64,000 nucleotides of DNA, from positions 2,030,001 through 2,094,000 of the forward strand of contig OY970826.1 of the NCBI GenBank assembly GCA_963853835.1. Reading direction: 5' to 3'. The position numbers and the translations under genes are program-made. Position 1 is the stretch's first letter. Each line of letters begins with the position of its first letter. Positions 59,378 through 64,000 of the stretch are shown here, piece by piece. This DNA is from Calendula officinalis. Lineage: Eukaryota > Streptophyta > Magnoliopsida > Asterales > Asteraceae. Under the pieces are notes generated by a model that was given only the letters and a program-made list of their open reading frames with translations, made no database searches and was not told where the DNA came from.

Positions 59378-59860
59378 TGTTGGGATATAAAGATATACAC
59401 ATTCTATTACTGATGTTGCAGTTGGTACTGATCAAGGTATACTGAAGTTAGTACTGGTGGGGAAGAAATGCTATATACTACTGATGCTAATCTTGGAAGT
59501 TACTACTACTGATCATATTTATGGTGCTGATCGAGTCCGAGATTCTAGCTTAGTTTGTTATAGAATGTATATCTTGATGTATATTGATTGTAATCGACTC
59601 CTAGAATAACTAGGTTAATAGTTTAGGCTTCAAGTACTATTATAAATAGTTCCTTACGAATTGTAAACGTACGTGTGTATTGATCAATCAAATTAATATA
59701 CACGGAAGCTTTTTGTGATTACTGTGTTCTTATACTTATTCGTATTCATTAACAGTATTCATTGTTCTTAATCAATTAACATAAGTGTTGATCCGCTGCA
59801 ACTTCTTATTGTTAGTAGATCTTAGACTAATTAATCTGTCTGGGTTAATCGATCCTGACA
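59378..59860 (+). repeat. R3 3' LTR
   Basis: 483 bp; lacks 33 bp present in the 5' LTR in the TACTACTGAT-rich part. Confidence 0.94.
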
Positions 59861-59865
59861 TGAAA

Positions 59866-61414
59866 CCTGATAAAATACCTATCATTCACACAATACCCCA
59901 AACACTGAGTTACCCGGTGCCGACCATTTCTGGTAGGCTTCGGCGTAGGCCACACTCAGTATAACGGTTTGGCTTTGGCGCTGCTAAGACTGATACCTTG
60001 GAGGATGACGCTGGTGAAGGCACTACCACACCTACCTAATCCTCTAAGGCCAAACAATCCTTTCGAATGCTCGAAAGATTCCAGTGATTAAGTATTGCTT
60101 TCGCCCTCCATTTGACAATTTATATGGACCATTCTTTGAAAAACATATTTCTCTGTTTTCTCAATAATTATTCTAAACATGTGTGATATGACCCCTAGGT
60201 CAACTAATTACTGAAAAGATGTTCTAGTAAAAGTTTTTGATAAATTTAGGTCACAAAGTTCAACATTGTACTTTACCCCTTACCATTTTTACTTGTATCA
60301 CACGTTTGATACTTTGATCTCATTTTACTATTACGAAAACGTACTCCTAGTGTATAACCAATCGGCAATATAAATGGTTATCAACAGTTACAAACGTTTA
60401 TTGAAAATATCTTTAGTTAGTAAAATTTACGAGTGGTAACTAATTTTATTAAAAGTATCTTTCATATAGGATAAAAATGTATATTGCGCTAATTATTTGA
60501 TTGTTATGCTAACAAATTGTAAATATAAGTGGAATTATGCAATATGCAATATTGTTAAATTTAGTATAAATTTTAAATATATATGCAATTACGGTTACTA
60601 ATTTTTACTATGAATAATAGTAGCATGTTATTTGTTTAAAAAGTAAAAAAGTTTAATGAGTTTTATTATTTTAGAAAATACAAAGTAGGGTAGCCACAAT
60701 GAAAGTATTTCATCTACCCTAGACCGGTTTTAAAATTGGCCCCCCATATTGTGGGGTGAATAGTATAGCACGGGAAATGGGACGATTTTGTCGTGGCTCC
60801 CACTTTGAACGTAAAAACTAAAACGGTACATTCCGAGTTTTGTATTTTTATTGTTTTATCTTTTCTAACAGTAGTATTAACGGGTTTTTAAAAAAAAAAA
60901 AAAAATTCTAATGATTGTGTTACCGTGTTTATTTTATTTTGGATCATTACATTATTTGATCATAAAACTTTTCTTTTGTAATATGTTTAAATTATGAAAC
61001 ATTTTCCAAATTTTTATGACTATAGTCATTTTTTAAATAATTTAATTTTTAGAACCTTGATATTTTTATAGTTTTATATTTATAAAGAAAAATAACAAAG
61101 TTTTAGCCGAAAAACAAAGTAGGAGAAAGACGTAAATTACCATAATTATAAGAGAGAAGTTGAATTATAAGAGAGAAGTTGAATTACCATAATCGTAAAG
61201 GCTAATTTTTATGATTGTAAATATATTCCATAAATACCCTTTGAATTAACATTTATGTCATCATTTTTAGCCAATCAAATGAAGTGGAAATTTCATATTA
61301 TTATAAACATTTTAAACTCTTACTCCATGTATAAATAAAGATTATTTAACACCATTCATAAAACTATGGCACCAATTTTCATTACAAGTTGTTAATAATT
61401 TCATTTAATTAAGT
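59866..61414. other. Intergenic DNA; GC-richer first 230 bp
   Basis: 59866-60100 is clearly less AT-rich (CCGGTGCCGACCATTTCTGG, CTTCGGCGTAGGCC) and could be an exon or repeat piece, but no frame or family is recognisable. The rest is AT-rich. A short direct repeat, AGAGAGAAGTTGAATTA, lies near 61152 and 61173. No gene. Confidence 0.35.
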
Positions 61415-61598
61415 TGAGAAATGGTATTGAGTCCTACTTTTTGTGTCTACTCATGTTTCTATCCACTTCTAAACTTGACATGGGTAATCCACTAATTTTC
61501 TTTCCCCATATCATCCCTTGATTTCGATAATTTGTCATGATCAAATTGGATCAAATTGGTAGGCACATAAGTAGGTATAAATTGTAGGACTAACTACT
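61415..61598. mobile_element. T-family MITE, copy 4
   Basis: Left GAGAAATGGTATTGAGTCC and TGTGTCTACTCATG; right TGGTAGGCACATAAGTAGG then AATTGTAGGACTAAC. Related to copies 1-3. Confidence 0.6.
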
Positions 61599-62158
61599 AT
61601 AAATCTGTTAGATTTGGTTATACTACTCTTTTATAACGTTTTTTTGTTAGTACCGAATATCACATTTAAGTATGAAGGGGTGGTCACAACATTGAATGCT
61701 CTTAATTTCGTTGATCAATGGCGCGTCGTCTTGTCCAATGGTTAATTTGATGTGGTACTCAGAGAAAGGACATTTCATGGGTTTTGATGGTATTAGGGAG
61801 TTAAAAATTACCCTGTAATTTTTATTCAGATATAATAATTTTATGTTAAGGTATAATTATGCATTTACTGAGAATGGTGAAATCCATAGTGTTGTAAAAG
61901 AAAATGGAGTAATTTTTTTTCAGTATGAAATTTCTATGTATGAATAATTTTTTTGTTTGTAAGAACCAACTCACTATTCACTATTATAATTACAAATTGG
62001 GTTTTCTAATGTATATACAGGTGCAATTAATAAATATTAAATTTCCATCTAAGCTGAAATCATATTTTAATAAATTTTTTAATGTTTTTCCTAATATATG
62101 CCACATAGACATAACGGACGTTTTATAAATCAAAATTTCCTTAAATACAAAAAAATGA
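61599..62158. other. AT-rich intergenic DNA
   Basis: No gene or repeat recognised; a short frame at 61925-62128 has no family resemblance. Confidence 0.4.
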
Positions 62159-62160
62159 TA

Positions 62161-62486
62161 CTCCCTCCGTCCCAATTTTATTGTCTACATCTCCTTATTG
62201 GTTTGTCCCAAAATTATTGTTTTTTTAAAACGACAAATCTAATCTACTTCTAATTACCACATATATCCACGACGGGACTCAAATTCCTGACCTCACAATT
62301 GAGAGTCAAGCACCATACCGCCAGGCCAAAGGCCATTTGGTTCCCAAAATTATTATCAACTTAAAAGTTCCACCAATCAAATAATAGTTAAGTGATAAAT
62401 TTGGTTAGACAGTGTAATAAATGTATTTTTCTTAAATTATGTGATTTTTATCTGTGGATAATAATTTTGGGATGAAGGATCATTAA
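62161..62486. mobile_element. Stowaway-like MITE S8, interrupted by a SINE
   Basis: CTCCCTCCGTCCCAATTTTA at the left; the right end TAATAATTTTGGGATGAAGG is less perfect. A SINE (62219-62342) sits inside. Confidence 0.65.
62219..62342 (-). mobile_element. Short tRNA-derived SINE with exact 12-bp TSD
   Basis: On the minus strand: GGCCTGGCGGTATGGTGC (A-box region), GAATTTGAGTCCCGTC (B-box region), ending in an A-rich tail. CCCAAAATTATT is duplicated exactly (62207-62218 and 62343-62354). About 124 bp. Confidence 0.85.
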
Positions 62487-63354
62487 TGAATCATTAATGT
62501 TTTTGTGTTATACTGATTTTACTCTTACAATAACTGAAAATGCATTTTTTTTTCATGAATTAAATGTAGAAACAAAAAATATATTTTAACATTACTATAA
62601 TGTGCTTCTGGACCATATATTATACAATTTATTTTTTTAAATGCTATAAGTTAAAGTTTATTAATGTTATTAAAAACATATTAAGAAATACATACTTTAA
62701 TAAATGCAATCTAATTTGTCATTTGTGCTCATATGACATAAGTTACTAAATGTTACTAAATTCTACAGTAATAAATTAGGTTCGGTAAAAAAAAAAAGTA
62801 AATTCTTAATTCAAATTCTTACATTTACTCGATATTGAATACTTAGGATTTAAAGGGGGCAAATCTTTTTAATGCTTTCTTTTGTAAACTCGTGTAGTCA
62901 ATGACTCAATATGACGGAGAGGGGACGTGAGAAAACTCGTTAGAATTGAAGTTAACAGAGAAAGATAAAAAAAAAAAGCATTTTGGATATTTTAAAAACT
63001 CACCTCGAACCGGAAAATGGGAAGGTAACCGTGTTATTATGAGCCGGTTAGATCCGTCGTTGTAGCTCAATCGTAACTAGCAATTGAACATAAAAATCTG
63101 GTTGAAGAAGTTGGTTGAATCGGAAAAAACCGGTTTTTTCTAAAAGAATTAATACATAAAATAGACATGAAAATATCATATGAGTTTTGTTGAAAAATGG
63201 TTCTAAAAAAGTTTTGATTTTTTATGGTATTTATTTTTTATTTTTCTAACTTTTATCGCATTTTAAAAACGTTACATAATTAATTCATTATGAGTACTCA
63301 TCACCATTATCATCCACTTTAACAAGTCTGCTAATCTGTCCGGGCCTTAAAATT
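62487..63354. other. AT-rich intergenic DNA
   Basis: No gene recognised. Adenine runs near 62789 and 62971. Confidence 0.4.
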
Positions 63355-63490
63355 ATACTCCATCCATCTAAATTTTATTATCGATTATTCCTTTTTTATT
63401 TATCTTAAAATTATTATCAACTTGAAAATTTCACCAATAAAAAAATAAATATGTGGTAAAAATAGAATTTTATTATCTGTACAGTATAAT
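63355..63490. mobile_element. Worn Stowaway-like left end S9
   Basis: CTCCATCCATCTAAATTTTA resembles the S7/S8 left ends. The element runs into palindrome element G at 63491 and its right end is outside the window. Confidence 0.4.
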
Positions 63491-64000
63491 GAGAAACGTT
63501 CAAGGAGTTCCATTATTTTTGCGAAGTCCGATGAACAAATTTCAACCATTGATCAATAAGATCTAATGGTCAATATTAATCACATATATTATACATGAAG
63601 GATTATTTTGGTCATTTGGCACTTTAAAAAAATTTTAAATTTTTTTTATTTAAAATTTTTTTTAAAAAATATATTTTTTTATTGTTTTTTTCGTTAAAAA
63701 TATTATTTATTTGATAATCACGTGTGGTACTTAGTGTAAAATCACATGTGATTGTATACTTAATCATATTTGATATTTTAGTTCAATTACATGTAATTCA
63801 GTACACAATCACATGCGATTAAGTATACAATCACATGTGATTCAATATACAATCACATTATGTATTATTAATGAAAAATAATAATTTTTTAAAAAAACAA
63901 ATAAAATATTAAAAATATAAAAAAATTTATTAATTCTAAAATAATAAACAAAAAAAATTTATACTTTTTTAAAATGACCAAAATACCCCTCAATATATAA
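63491..64000. mobile_element. Palindrome-family element G (cut by window end)
   Basis: Left end GAGAAACGTTCAAGGAGTTCC, clearly of the same TIR family. It resembles element F inside (TTAATCACATAT, TTTTGGTCATTT) and carries ATCACATGTGATT-type palindromes at 63720-63860. AAATGACCAAAATACC at the very end is the start of the right arm. If intact, ACAGTATAAT (63481-63490) should recur just beyond the window. Confidence 0.75.

Larger units (their letters stand above)
48689..59860 (+). mobile_element. R3: decayed Sirevirus-type Ty1/copia retrotransposon
   Basis: 11,172 bp, flanked by the exact 5-bp duplication TGAAA (48684-48688 and 59861-59865). LTRs 516 and 483 bp (TGTTGGGATA...CCTGACA); the 3' copy lacks 33 bp, and the two differ at roughly 3% of the remaining bases. 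Primer site TGGTATCAGAGC and polypurine tract AGGGGGAGA are intact. Domain order gag, protease, integrase, reverse transcriptase, RNase H is copia. A further 3.6-kb frame follows RNase H. At least nine stops or frameshifts interrupt gag-pol and the downstream frame has more, so this copy is dead. Confidence 0.94.

Noticed and set aside
48570..60730. A DNA element spanning R3 with ends near AGAGCATTGTTGTGGC and GCCACAATG
   Set aside because: Only short similarity between the supposed ends and no duplication; chance cannot be excluded.

Overview
This window is eukaryotic, and almost certainly an intergenic, transposon-dominated stretch of a eudicot plant chromosome. The evidence is a five-exon plant acyl-lipid desaturase with GT-AG introns, LTR retrotransposons primed by initiator-tRNA-Met sites, tRNA-derived SINEs, Stowaway, hAT, Harbinger and Mutator-type elements, and long (TA)n tracts. 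The Sirevirus-type copia element carries a large extra 3' reading frame of a kind I recall from daisy-family (Asteraceae) genomes. Asteraceae is therefore my best guess, but it is an inference.

Layout. 1-8 kb: end of a Mutator-type palindrome-rich element, a 260-bp direct repeat, a chain of TIR elements sitting between (TA)n microsatellites, two Stowaway MITEs and a hAT element. 8-16.5 kb: a palindrome-array element (10-bp target duplication) split by a complete non-autonomous LTR retrotransposon (R1, 8976-15788). R1 has no pol; its 3' region carries six copies of a two-stem hairpin whose stems change together. 16.9-18.8 kb: a compact PIF/Harbinger element with a transposase. 19-22.7 kb: SINE, Stowaways, a second palindrome element, hAT and small MITEs. 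25.2-27.0 kb: the only host gene I can support, a delta-9-type acyl-lipid desaturase. 27-35 kb: LINE fragment, two more palindrome elements, a 9-bp-TSD MITE, a SINE with a 15-bp TSD, and a hAT element. 35.3-45.7 kb: a SINE split by a minus-strand LTR, itself split by a very young Ty3/gypsy chromovirus (R2, 36251-44728) whose gag contains a probable 75-bp spliceosomal intron. 46-48.5 kb: a gypsy relic, a MITE and a further palindrome element. 48.7-59.9 kb: a decayed Sirevirus-type Ty1/copia element (R3) with about ten stops or frameshifts and the extra 3' frame. 60-64 kb: AT-rich DNA with MITEs, a SINE and the start of another palindrome element.

How it fits together. The transposons record nested insertion order: R1 into palindrome element B; R2 into an older LTR, which is inside a SINE; a hAT inside a Stowaway; a SINE inside a Stowaway. 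R2 looks youngest (near-identical LTRs). R1 and R3 are older and broken. R1 would need proteins from an autonomous relative. The main candidates for something undescribed are the covarying hairpin array of R1 and the Mutator-type family whose internal palindromes keep a CACATGTG core while their arms change symmetrically between copies. All boundaries were read by eye; no database search was run.
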